Assembly (NCBI RefSeq): GCF_002154605.1
Contig: NZ_MUNE01000369.1
Location: 1 to 43,879, forward strand
Source: Streptomyces milbemycinicus
GTDB taxonomy: Bacteria > Actinomycetota > Actinomycetes > Streptomycetales > Streptomycetaceae
Direction: 5' to 3'
DNA: 43,879 nt
Part shown: piece by piece, positions 24,533 to 32,559 of the stretch
Numbering within the stretch: the stretch's first letter is position 1
Layout of the letters: every line of letters starts with the position of its first letter
Translations under genes and position numbers: made by a program
Notes under the pieces: model-generated
What the model was told of the DNA's origin: nothing
What the model saw: the letters and a program-made list of their open reading frames with translations, nothing else
Databases searched by the model: none

Positions 24533-26134
24533 ATGCACGAAGACATCTGGGGTGACCCCACACGCTACCGCTACGCCGCCGCTCCGCGGACGGGGTTGAG
24601 CCTGCCGCTCGACGACTCGCTGGAACGAGCGATCCAGGAAGCAGCGGAGGCCTCAGGCAGCGAGGACCAGGTCGAATTCCTGATGGTGGAGGGTCAACGC
24701 CTCACTGATCTGAGGCCCCTGGCGCGGTTGCGCGGGCTGCGGGAGCTTGTCGTCCATTCGCCTGTCCTGAAGGATCTCGGCCCGCTGGCCCTTCTTCCCA
24801 CGCTGCGGCGGCTGTCCGTCACCGCACCCGTCTCGGATCTGGGCCCGCTGTCCGCACTCACCTCCCTCACCCACCTCGACCTGGAACAAACCATGGTGAC
24901 GGACCTCGCGCCGCTGGCTTCGTTGGCCAAGCTGCGTGACCTGTCCGTGACGCAGGGCCCCCTCGCCGATCTCGGCCCGCTCCGCAGGCTCGGACTCATG
25001 CGTCTGTACGTCTACCGCACCCAGGTCACCGACCTGACGCCGCTGGCCGACGCGCCCCTGCTGTGGGTGCTCGGCATCAACGACTGCCCGGTCACCGACG
25101 TCTCCGTACTCACCCAACTGCCCAGCCTCACCCATGTGCTGATGCGCCGCACCCGCGTCAAGGACCTCGGCGACCTGCCGACCCGCGCCCCGCACATCAC
25201 CTTCGAGGGGTACGACGAGAAGTCACCCGAGCCGACCGTCACGCCCGACACCCCCGGCGACCCCATCGACCCCATCGACCCCGCCGAACTGCTGGCCCGC
25301 TACCGCGCCGCCGAGGACAAGGAGCGTTACAGGCTTGGCCTACGGCTGCTCGGCAGCCGGGACGCCGTAGCCATCGAGGCGCTGATCCGAGAGCTACTGT
25401 CGGACAGCGACAGGTTCACAATGCGCGGACTGTTGCTCGACGGCGGACACGGGAGCATTCCCTTCCCCGCCAACCCCTGGGGTATCCCGGCCGATGCCGA
25501 CCTCGACGCGGCGATCGGGCACATATGGGCCCCGCTCGCCGACCATCTGCCAACCTTCCTCGACATCCTGCGCCACGAGACACTGGCTCTCGGACTGCTC
25601 ACCGACCAAGACGGCCAGCCGTCGCTCGCCTACGTGTTCGTGGGCTGGAACCCGCTCCCGGGCCGGGTACGCCTTGACGACCTGTCCCACTGGCGGGAAG
25701 ACGAGGGCGCGCTGCGCATCGTGCACGGCGGAGCCCCGCGCACGGACATCGATCCATACCTGGTGGTGCCGGTCCTCGGCGGTCCCGTGCCGACGCCGCT
25801 GCGCGAGCTGTGGGCCGTCCACCGTTTTCTCGGCGACGGCTTCCAGGCGCAGTACGACGACCGACTGACCACAAATCTGGGCGCGTTCTGCTCGCGCAAC
25901 CTCCCCGGGTTCGCCGAACGCAACAATGGCGCCCAGCCGGATCGATTCGTGCTGTTCGCAAGCCAGGACTACTACAACGCCGTGCTGGATCTCGACATCC
26001 TCGACCAAGCCGGCAACCCGACCATTACCACCTGGATCGACTGGGAGATCGGCGCCCGGCAGCAGTTCTGGGACTGGTTCGACGCCGAGCTGCCCGACAC
26101 GGCCCTACTCGGCCTTCGACGGGAAGCACGGTAA
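24533..26134 (+). CDS. Leucine-rich-repeat protein with possible SUKH-like C-terminus
   Basis: This is a 533-residue soluble protein. Residues about 55-225 contain seven or so 22-residue SDS22/internalin-like repeats with the recurring core DLGPLALLPTLRRLSVT or DLTPLADAPLLWVLGIN. A Pro/Asp linker (TPDTPGDPIDPIDPAE) follows at about 235-250. The C-terminal 280 residues are unlike LRRs. They include a PTPLRELWAVHRFLGDGF segment and the strand-rich end NPTITTWIDWEIGARQQFW, which resembles SUKH/SMI1-KNR4 immunity folds. That assignment is tentative. The start is ATG 24533 with no strong ribosome binding site. There is no signal or membrane helix. The gene is followed by the small cassette at 26417. 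Confidence 0.72.
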   Translation: MHEDIWGDPTRYRYAAAPRTGLSLPLDDSLERAIQEAAEASGSEDQVEFLMVEGQRLTDLRPLARLRGLRELVVHSPVLKDLGPLALLPTLRRLSVTAPVSDLGPLSALTSLTHLDLEQTMVTDLAPLASLAKLRDLSVTQGPLADLGPLRRLGLMRLYVYRTQVTDLTPLADAPLLWVLGINDCPVTDVSVLTQLPSLTHVLMRRTRVKDLGDLPTRAPHITFEGYDEKSPEPTVTPDTPGDPIDPIDPAELLARYRAAEDKERYRLGLRLLGSRDAVAIEALIRELLSDSDRFTMRGLLLDGGHGSIPFPANPWGIPADADLDAAIGHIWAPLADHLPTFLDILRHETLALGLLTDQDGQPSLAYVFVGWNPLPGRVRLDDLSHWREDEGALRIVHGGAPRTDIDPYLVVPVLGGPVPTPLRELWAVHRFLGDGFQAQYDDRLTTNLGAFCSRNLPGFAERNNGAQPDRFVLFASQDYYNAVLDLDILDQAGNPTITTWIDWEIGARQQFWDWFDAELPDTALLGLRREAR

Positions 26135-26355
26135 GTCACACGAGCAGATACACCCGGTCAAGACGGGCACTGTGACACCGGTACGACGCTGGTCCTCGAT
26201 GGGCCGCACGTGACCAGGAGCCGTCCCGTTTCTTTCTGGATGCGGGCACGCAGGATGTGCCGCCTCGACCCCATGCCCTCCGGCTGCGCAGGTCGCGACT
26301 TCGGACGCACTTGCCGTCGCATCGGCGGCCCCGGCGCCGCCCGGAGCGTTGATTG

Positions 26356-26374
26356 CTAGACCTTGAAAGTCTAG
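26356..26374. promoter_or_regulatory. Palindrome upstream of three-gene cassette
   Basis: CTAGAC (26356-26361) and GTCTAG (26369-26374) form a perfect 6-bp inverted repeat with a 7-base AT-containing spacer, 43 bases before the first GTG of the cassette. Local A+T is higher than in the surroundings. It is a good site for an autoregulating DNA-binding protein encoded in the cassette. Confidence 0.55.
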
Positions 26375-26416
26375 TCTTGGCGGGACGCGCCGTTACCGGT
26401 ACCCGATGGAGGAAGC

Positions 26417-26842
26417 GTGAGAGCCGACGACAGCACGGCGCGCCCCGGCCGCCTGGTCTGGATGGACACGGACCTGTGGAAGCAGCAGGTGAAGCGGCGA
26501 GCCGAGGACGACGGCCTGGCCCGCGCCCGCTCGCGGGTCCTCGAGGCGCTCCTGACGGCGTACGCCGAAGGGTCGCTCGACGCGCCCGTTCCGGCCGGCA
26601 GCACATTCGGCACGGCGGAGCGGGGCGGATGCCGCGTCTACCTCGCTGAGAGCGTGTGCGAGAGGGCCGAGACCAGGTGGAAGAGGCAGGAGCAAGCCCG
26701 TCGAGGAGGCGTTCCCGGGTTCGGGCTGCTGTGTGAGGTGCTGCTGAGGGAGTATGCCGAGGGACGCGTCGAGCTGCGGATCACCGCGGCTCCCGCCGGA
26801 AGCACAGGGAGCACGGGGAACACAGGGAGCATGGCGGCATGA
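26417..26842 (+). CDS. Duplicated-domain small protein, possible RHH-like antitoxin
   Basis: This 141-residue protein starts at GTG 26417 behind a strong GGAGGAA. Two similar about 45-residue halves can be aligned by eye. One is RLVWMDTDLWKQQVKRRAED and LARARSRVLEALLTAYAEG; the other is CRVYLAESVCERAETRWKRQ and GFGLLCEVLLREYAEGRVEL. Each has a strand-like start, a basic helix and a second helix ending YAEG. The strand-helix-helix order suits a ribbon-helix-helix or similar DNA-binding fold in tandem. The tail is GST-rich. The stop overlaps the next start (ATGA at 26839). I do not know a named family. Confidence 0.6.
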   Translation: MRADDSTARPGRLVWMDTDLWKQQVKRRAEDDGLARARSRVLEALLTAYAEGSLDAPVPAGSTFGTAERGGCRVYLAESVCERAETRWKRQEQARRGGVPGFGLLCEVLLREYAEGRVELRITAAPAGSTGSTGNTGSMAA

Positions 26843-27210
26843 GCGAAGCAGCAGCGGACGGGCACAGGCCCCTGATCCCGCAGCCCAAGACCACAGCGGA
26901 GGACCTGCGCGCGGCTCTGGTGCAGATTGCACCGAACCAGGTGGCCGCGTTCGACGCAGAGCGGACGACGGCGGTGGAGGCCGCCCGCAGCCAGGTCGAC
27001 GCGGCCCCCATGCGCCGGTTTCTGCGGCGGTGGGCGCTCGCGGTGGCGATCGAGCGCGTTCCTGCGCGGGCCGCACGCCTGAGCGAGCTGGAGGCCCGCG
27101 CGGGGCAGGTGGAGGATCTGGCCGAGGGGCGTGCCATCGCCGCCGAAGTGGCCGCCATCCATGCGCAGGCGGCGGCCGAGGCCGGAGTCGACGGGCGGAC
27201 CGCCGAGTGA
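26839..27210 (+). CDS. DUF6247-family protein, likely antitoxin-like
   Basis: This 123-residue protein begins at ATG 26839, overlapping the previous stop by four bases, and ends in a GTGA overlap with the next gene. The order TAEDLRAALVQIAPNQVAAF, DAERTTAVEAARSQVDAAPM, RRFLRRWALAVAIERVPARA and LSELEARAGQVEDLAEGRAI matches what I know of DUF6247 proteins of actinomycetes. It is almost all helix, with no signal or membrane part. DUF6247 genes are often found next to small RelE-like genes, which suggests an antitoxin role. That link is inferred from context. Confidence 0.7.
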   Translation: MSEAAADGHRPLIPQPKTTAEDLRAALVQIAPNQVAAFDAERTTAVEAARSQVDAAPMRRFLRRWALAVAIERVPARAARLSELEARAGQVEDLAEGRAIAAEVAAIHAQAAAEAGVDGRTAE

Positions 27211-27503
27211 CCGAAGACGCCGGACAGGGGTGGCGCTGGGAGTACGAGCCCGACTACGAGTACGTGGCGAAGGGGTTGCCCAAGCGCGTGGTTGTGGAGG
27301 TGGAGCGGCTCGCCGGGCAGCTCGTGGACCTGGCCGAGATGGGCATCGACGTCACGGCCGTAGGGGACGGCCCGAGGCCGGGAGTCGCAGGCGGCGTACG
27401 GCGCCTGTCGGTCCTGGAAGACGGGTTCATGCTGGTCCTGCCTCTCCCCCGGCTGCGCCTCGTCGCCGTCACATACATCTGCCCTCCGTTCGCCGACCTG
27501 TAG
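27207..27503 (+). CDS. Small RelE/ParE-like protein, candidate toxin
   Basis: This 98-residue protein starts at GTG 27207, inside the previous stop (GTGA). WRWEYEPDYEYVAKGLPKRV then VVEVERLAGQLVDLAEMGID suggest the two N-terminal helices of a RelE/ParE-type fold. GGVRRLSVLEDGFMLVLPLP then RLRLVAVTYICPPF suggest the beta sheet and last strand, the usual place of catalytic residues. The protein is close to the size of RelE-like toxins. Translational coupling to the two genes before it, and a terminator directly after it, define a closed operon. Toxicity is not shown. Confidence 0.6.
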   Translation: MTEDAGQGWRWEYEPDYEYVAKGLPKRVVVEVERLAGQLVDLAEMGIDVTAVGDGPRPGVAGGVRRLSVLEDGFMLVLPLPRLRLVAVTYICPPFADL

Positions 27504-27532
27504 CCCGCCCCTTTCGTGCATCCGAGGGCCGC

Positions 27533-27561
27533 AACCCCGTTCCCGTCCCGGGAACGGGGTT
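27533..27561 (+). terminator. Strong terminator of three-gene cassette
   Basis: AACCCCGTTCCCG (27533-27545) and CGGGAACGGGGTT (27549-27561) form a perfect 13-bp stem with a 3-base loop, 30 bases after the last stop codon. The final TTCT is a weak T-tract. Confidence 0.85.
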
Positions 27562-28084
27562 CTGCTGCGCATCGTGCCCGTGCGACGTCGCCGGTGCGTT
27601 ACCGCAGCGGCCGGTGCAGGCGCTCGTCGACTCCTCGTCGAGCTCGCAGCCGAGCGCATCCCCGGATCTGAGGGCGGCGGCGAGCGGGGCGCCCGGATTG
27701 GTCTGCGGAGTGATCTGCCCCAAGGGGGCGGTCCCGCGCGGCGGGTGGACTGAGCGCGGGACCGCCATCCGGCCGTCCTGTCCGGCCGATGATGACCGGG
27801 GGCCGGCCTCCTTCACCGCCTTCAGCACCACCCGTGCCGGATCAACCCCGGACAACTGCCGCCCACCGGCCGCCGCCGGGCAGGTCAGCGGCGCAGTGGG
27901 CGGCGAGGAGTGGTCGACACGGCACCCGGGACGGGCCGCTGACCGGGGTGACGGTCACGGCCGTTGGCGACCACCTCGGTCACTTCGACTACCTGCCCAA
28001 GCGCGGCGAGCAGCCCGACGCAGCCACTACCGACGACGCCTCAACGACCCATCCCGCACATAGATCGCGAACCAGACTGGAGTA
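27562..28084. other. Gap without a supported gene
   Basis: These 523 bases after the terminator hold only short frames without family motifs. One plus-strand frame near 27946-28088 reads GVTVTAVGDHLGHFDYLPKR, which has a natural look but no start and no recognisable homologue. It may be another pseudogene tail. No RNA gene was seen. Confidence 0.4.
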
Positions 28085-29233
28085 CTAGGAGCGCGTCCGG
28101 CACAGCTCCTGGTCCACGAGCGTGCTCATGGCCTGCTGGGTGTTCCGGCCGCCGTCACTGGTGACGTACACCACGGCGGTCCGGGTCCCGTCTCGGGTGA
28201 CCCCACCCCAGGTGCGATAGCCGAGCAGTTCGCCCGGGTGGCCGAAGTAGCTGCCGCCACAGGACAACGGGATCTCGCCCAGGCCGAGTCCGTACCTCAC
28301 GCCCAGCTCGGGCGCGGGCTTGGTGGTCGTCATCTCATCGAGCTGCGCCGGAGCCAGCAGACGGCCGCCGAGCAGTGCGGTGTAGAACCGGTTCAGGTCG
28401 TGCGTGGTGCTGATGATCGAACCGGAGCCGACGGCCATACTCGAATTGAGCACCGTGACGTCAGTGCGGGTGTGGGTGCCGAACGCGGCGTAGCTGTGGG
28501 CGTGCGGGCCCAGGATGGACGGGAAGGCGCCGGGCATACTGGTGTCCCTCAGGCCCAGTGGGCGGATGATCCTGTCGTTCACCTCCTGCGCCCAGCTCCG
28601 GCCGGTGACCTCGTGGATGATCATCGCGGCGAGAATGTAGTTGGTGTTGGAGTACGACCAGCCGTCGCCCGGGGGGAAGTTGGGACGGTGCTGAATCGCC
28701 AGCCTCACCAACTCCTCGGGGGTGTAGGTGCGGAACCGCTCGGCTCGATAGCCGTCCGCGCTGTTCAACGCGGGTATCTCCGGCAGGACGTCACGGATGC
28801 CGCTGGTGTGCTGCAGCAGCTGCCGCACGGTGATCTGGCTGCCGTCGTTGTCGTTACCCCGGACCACTCCCGGCAGCCACTGCTCGACGGTGTCCTCCAG
28901 GGACATTCGCCCCTCGCCGACGAGTTGCAGCACGACCGTGGCGGTGAAGGTCTTGGCGGCGCTGCCGATCCGAAATCTGCCGTTCCGTGGCATCGGCCTC
29001 CCGGTGCCCAACTCGGCCGTCCCGGCGCGCGCGCTGTCACGTGTGTCCGGTGACGTCACCTCGGCGAGCACACCGACGGCCCCGGTGTCGTGGATCGCGT
29101 CCACCTGCTGTTGGAGCGGATCGGCCTGCTGCGGCTTCGCCGCCGCCGTCAGCCCGGTCGACGCGGCAAGGAGAACCGCGGCCAGGCCGGTCAGGACGAG
29201 CGGGCCTCGCCGACGCCTTCCTAACACATGCAT
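28085..29233 (-). CDS. Exported serine hydrolase (beta-lactamase/DD-peptidase fold)
   Basis: This 382-residue protein starts at ATG 29233 behind AGGAAAGGG. The N-terminus is a Sec signal: VLGRRRRGPLVLTGLAAVLL then AASTGLTAAA, with probable cleavage after the Ala-rich stretch near residue 30. The catalytic triad of class C-like serine hydrolases is visible: SxxK as SAAK in RFRIGSAAKTFTA, YxN as YSN in DGWSYSNTNYILA, and HxG as HPG in SYFGHPGELLGY. It is a secreted D-alanyl-D-alanine carboxypeptidase or esterase type enzyme; such proteins are numerous in Streptomyces. A Cys pair near the end (LSCGG and ELCRTRS) could form a disulfide. The 311 bases upstream carry no gene. Confidence 0.93.
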   Translation of the reverse strand: MHVLGRRRRGPLVLTGLAAVLLAASTGLTAAAKPQQADPLQQQVDAIHDTGAVGVLAEVTSPDTRDSARAGTAELGTGRPMPRNGRFRIGSAAKTFTATVVLQLVGEGRMSLEDTVEQWLPGVVRGNDNDGSQITVRQLLQHTSGIRDVLPEIPALNSADGYRAERFRTYTPEELVRLAIQHRPNFPPGDGWSYSNTNYILAAMIIHEVTGRSWAQEVNDRIIRPLGLRDTSMPGAFPSILGPHAHSYAAFGTHTRTDVTVLNSSMAVGSGSIISTTHDLNRFYTALLGGRLLAPAQLDEMTTTKPAPELGVRYGLGLGEIPLSCGGSYFGHPGELLGYRTWGGVTRDGTRTAVVYVTSDGGRNTQQAMSTLVDQELCRTRS

Positions 29234-29544
29234 GATGATCCCTTTCCTGTTCGGGCTGCCTGTGCGTTCAGGGACCGCGCAGGCTGTGACCCGCGGCTGT
29301 TTCGCCCCCGGAGCCGGCGGTCGGCGACCATCCCACCAGCGGAGAGGGGATCGGCCCATCCGGCTCTCCCCCTGATGTGCCGATGCGCTGCCCTCAGGGC
29401 AGTGCCTGGGGTTACCCCCCGTAGGGACGCGAAGGCTTCCCCCGGCCGGCCCTGCACAGCGCCGGCCCTGAACAGCGGAGACAGCGATCCGCGGCTGGAG
29501 TACCAGGTGATCAGCACGCCAACGTCAGCGCGGCGCGAGTCGGC

Positions 29545-30123
29545 TCAGCCGGCGTTCTGCGCGCCGAAACGCAGGCCGTCGAAGAGGATCGCCGTGATGC
29601 GCACGGCTTCGTCCTGCCAGCCCTCCGTGGCGTGCATTCCGCAGATGCCTCCCAGCGCGCGCAGGAGTGTGTGTCCGCTGACGCCACCACGGATGGTGCC
29701 GGCCGCTGCGCCCGCCTTGAGGAGCTGATCGAGAGCCTGCGCCATCTGTGTGCGGGCGTCGTCGAAGATCGGTGAATCCGTCGCCATGATGCTCTCCAGC
29801 GCGACAGCCATTCCCTTGCCCACGGCTGCGTGCTCCACGAGCAGCAGCAGGAAGCGCCGCAGGGCCTCGTCCGGGGCATGGCGGTCAAGGAGCTCCGCGG
29901 GTGCGGCGCACAGCTCGTCGACCTCCTGGCGATAGACCTCCTCGACGAGGGCTTCGCGTGTCTCGAAGTGGCGGTAGAGCGTCCCGACCGCCACTCCGGC
30001 TCGCCGGGCGATCTCTTTGACGTGAGCGTCGGTCTCGCCAGTGAGGAATGCCTCACGCGCCGCGGCCAAGAGCGCCTCGCGGTTACCTCGCGCATCAGCG
30101 CGCAGCGGACGTGACGACGGCAA
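29545..30123 (-). CDS. TetR/AcrR-family regulator
   Basis: This 192-residue repressor has the N-terminal TetR helix-turn-helix ETDAHVKEIARRAGVAVGTL then YRHFETREALVEEVY, followed by a helical ligand domain (ALRRFLLLLVEHAAVGKGMA). It ends in ITAILFDGLRFGAQ, characteristic of the TetR_C family that pairs with SDR genes. The start is TTG 30123, since no ATG precedes the domain. This start lies inside a fused junction with the opposite-strand SDR remnant, so the normal divergent promoter is missing. Expression from here is therefore doubtful, although the coding frame is intact. Confidence 0.85.
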   Translation of the reverse strand: MPSSRPLRADARGNREALLAAAREAFLTGETDAHVKEIARRAGVAVGTLYRHFETREALVEEVYRQEVDELCAAPAELLDRHAPDEALRRFLLLLVEHAAVGKGMAVALESIMATDSPIFDDARTQMAQALDQLLKAGAAAGTIRGGVSGHTLLRALGGICGMHATEGWQDEAVRITAILFDGLRFGAQNAG

Positions 30124-30125
30124 CA

Positions 30126-30838
30126 GTACCCGGCCAGGCGACTGCCCGTCGATTCGCCGCTGCAGGCGCGACGGTGCTGACCGCCTCGCGCAGCGCGCCC
30201 CCGGAGGATCTGCCGGCCATCTTCATCCCTGCGGACCTCGCGACTGATCAAGGAGTAGCGGAGCTCGGCCGACGGGTCATCGACAGCGTCGGTGGGGTGG
30301 ATGTCCTGGTCAACAATGCGGGCGCCGCGAGCGCCCCGACGCCGACCCTGAAGCGCTCCGACCAGTCGTGGCATGCGGACCTGGAGATGAACCTGCTCAG
30401 TGCCGTCCGGCTCGACCGGGCCCTGGTCCCAGGGATGGTTGAGCGGGGTTCCGGCGTCGTCGTGCACGTCTCGTCGATCGCCAGTCGTCTGCCGCAGCGC
30501 ACCGAGGCGTCCTACGCGGCGGCGAAGGCGGCGCTCAATGCCTACAGCCGCGAGCTGGCGACCGAGGTGGGCGAGCACGGGGTGCGCGTGGTGTGTGTCA
30601 TGCCGGGCTTTGTGGCCACCGAGGGCGCCGTCGAGCACCTCCAGCGGATCGCCGATCGGCAGGGTGTTGGCGTGGAGGAGTACAGCAGCAGGTCGTAGAT
30701 CACCTGAACGTGCCGATGGGTCGGCCCGGCGATCCCGAGGACGTGGCAGAGATGATCGCGTTCCTCGCATCCGGCCGCGCGAAGTGGCTCACGGGAGCCG
30801 AGTTCCGGGTCGACGGCGGCATCATCCCGGTGGTGTGA
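30126..30838 (+). pseudogene. Short-chain dehydrogenase, N-terminally deleted and frameshifted
   Basis: The frame resumes an SDR protein at QATARRFAAAGATVLTASRS, just past the glycine-rich NAD motif. It continues with [28 protein letters not shown] and [16 protein letters not shown] (catalytic Ser, Tyr, Lys) and ends wrongly at about 30698. The true C-terminus [20 protein letters not shown] then [15 protein letters not shown] lies in another frame to 30838, so an indel falls near 30685. The first about 20 residues and the promoter have been replaced by the start of the TetR gene, a fused deletion. The gene is dead, but its active-site residues are unaltered, so the damage is recent. Confidence 0.82.
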
Positions 30839-30880
30839 CTTCGAGGCCGAGCAGGAGCAGGAGCAGGACAGAGAACAAGC

Positions 30881-31249
30881 ATGAACATCAACCTCAGCGC
30901 AGTGATCATCGATGCCGCCGACCTGGAGCCCGAGAGTGCGTTCTGGCACCGGCTGCTGAGCGGCTCGATCGTGAAGACCGCAACCCACCACTTCCTCCGG
31001 ATCGACGGATTCCCGGTGTTCGTGATCCAGCTGGCTCCGGGGCATGTCCCCCCGCAGTGGCCAAAGGGCAACTCGCAGCAGATGCACGTCGATCTGACGA
31101 CGGACGACCTCGCGGCCGCGGACAGGCTGGCGCTCGAGGCAGGTGCACGTCGGCTGCATCCCACTGACGATGTCGACCCCGCCTCACAGAAGGGCGGCCG
31201 GGTCTACGCCAGCCCGGCCGGACATCCCTTCTGCCTCCGGTCGGGCTGA
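30881..31249 (+). CDS. VOC (glyoxalase/dioxygenase-fold) family protein
   Basis: This 122-residue protein is of normal size for a Glyoxalase_6-type VOC protein. NLSAVIIDAADLEPESAFWH begins the first beta-alpha-beta unit, QMHVDLTTDDLAAADRLALE the second, and RVYASPAGHPFCLRSG is the standard end. Metal-ligand positions are plausible (H in MHVDL, an acidic residue late), but a catalytic activity cannot be assigned. ATG 30881 is preceded by a short GAGCAG repeat that includes GGAG. It follows the dead SDR gene by 42 bases and may once have shared its transcript. Confidence 0.82.
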   Translation: MNINLSAVIIDAADLEPESAFWHRLLSGSIVKTATHHFLRIDGFPVFVIQLAPGHVPPQWPKGNSQQMHVDLTTDDLAAADRLALEAGARRLHPTDDVDPASQKGGRVYASPAGHPFCLRSG

Positions 31250-31484
31250 GCCGCGCCGAGCGCCTGGGCCTGCTGCTCCCTGCTGTCTCCGAAGCCACTG
31301 GTCACCGCGACGACCCGCGACCGCCGCGACAGCGCCCAGGTGCCGTCGCTGTTCAGCCGACACCGAACATGGACGTGCGAGGACACCACGCACAACGCAA
31401 CAGCGGGCCGAACGACATCAGAACTCGTCGATGTTGATCAAGTAGATGACCTCTGAGTGACTCCTAAAACCATCGACAAACAAC

Positions 31485-31640
31485 TCCCGCCACATGCTCA
31501 CCCGCCTGCAAGGCGACCAGCTACCCGAATGGACCGAAGCAGCCGTCCGCCACCACCGAACTGCCCAGTCTCCGCCGGTTCGCCCAACACCTCGAACACG
31601 ACGAACTCCTGCGCAAACAAATCCTGTTGGCGTGCCCGAG
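31485..31640 (+). pseudogene. ISL3-family transposase C-terminal remnant
   Basis: Two frames of the plus strand together read MLTRLQGDQLPEWTEAAVRH and then LPSLRRFAQHLEHDELLRKQ. This resembles the helical part before the final catalytic residue of ISL3 transposases (the RLQGxxLPxWIxAVxxDxLPSLxxFAxxLExD pattern). There is one indel between them and no further coding. From 31250 to 31484 nothing else is supported. Confidence 0.5.
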
Positions 31641-31670
31641 CATGTGGCACCTGAGTATCGAACTTGGTGC

Positions 31671-32468
31671 CTATGCGAAGCCACCGTTGCTCATCAACAG
31701 CTGGCCGTTTATCCACTCGCCTTCCCTGGAGCACAGGAAGTCCACGAGGTGGGCGGTATCCCTCGGAGTGCCCAGACGGCCAAGCGGGGTGCCGCGGACG
31801 CAGCGCTCCCGGATTTCTTCGGACATCCAGCCGGTGTCGACCGGTCCGGGGTTGATCGCGTTGGCGGTCACGCCGAGGTGGGCGAGTTCGCGGGCGGCGG
31901 CCAGGGTGATGCGGTCCAGGGCTCCCTTGCTCGCTCCGTAGGGCAGGTTGCCGACGGTGTGATCGCTGGTGAGGCTGATGATCCGGCCGGTTCCCGGGGC
32001 CGCGGCAAAGCGGCGTCCGAACTCGCGGATGAGAAGCCAGGTGGCGCGCGCGTTGACGGCGAAGTGCCGGTCGAAACTCTCGACGCTGGTGTCGAGTAGA
32101 CCGGAATCGACAGACTCGCAGTGGCACATCACCAGCGCGGCGACATGCCCCAGCCGCTGTTCGGCTTCATCGAAGATGCGTGCCGGGGTGTCCGGGTCGG
32201 AGAGATCCGCCTCGATCGCGGCGGTGGCTGCACCGTGTTCGGTCAGGGCTTGGCTGATCTCATCGGTCGCACCGGGCTCCCTGCCCCAGGTCATGCGGTC
32301 GTCGTAGGGGGCCCAGTAGGTGAAGGCGATGTCCCAACCCGATGCGGCCAGCCGACGAGCTATGCCTGCGCCAATACCGACGGTACGGCCCACACCGGTA
32401 ATGAGGGCGAGCGGGCGGCCAGCCGAAGGAACCTGTCCGTGGGCGGGCTGATCATGATCGGTGCTCAT
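31671..32468 (-). CDS. Short-chain dehydrogenase/reductase (classical SDR)
   Basis: This 265-residue NAD(P)-dependent oxidoreductase is intact. The start is ATG 32468 (MSTDHDQPAHGQ); GTG 32474 is possible. The cofactor motif is atypical but recognisable, ALITGVGRTVGIGAGIARRL (TGxxxGIGxG). MCHCESVDSG replaces the usual NNAG motif, IISLTSD supplies the Ser region, and YGASKGALDRITLAAAREL gives the catalytic Tyr and Lys. NPGPVDTGWMSEE and SREGEWINGQLLMSNGGF complete the fold. The replacement of NNAG by CHCE is unusual, so the activity may deviate. It resembles FabG-like antibiotic-associated SDRs with a resistance-type extension. The stop overlaps the ISL3 remnant region. Confidence 0.88.
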   Translation of the reverse strand: MSTDHDQPAHGQVPSAGRPLALITGVGRTVGIGAGIARRLAASGWDIAFTYWAPYDDRMTWGREPGATDEISQALTEHGAATAAIEADLSDPDTPARIFDEAEQRLGHVAALVMCHCESVDSGLLDTSVESFDRHFAVNARATWLLIREFGRRFAAAPGTGRIISLTSDHTVGNLPYGASKGALDRITLAAARELAHLGVTANAINPGPVDTGWMSEEIRERCVRGTPLGRLGTPRDTAHLVDFLCSREGEWINGQLLMSNGGFA

Positions 32469-32559
32469 CGTCACGGTCCCGCATCGTTCACGAACAGCAC
32501 CGGAGCGTCAATCGCTTTTGCTGCGACGAACCGTGTTCCGGTGATCGCTCGGCTGGTGC

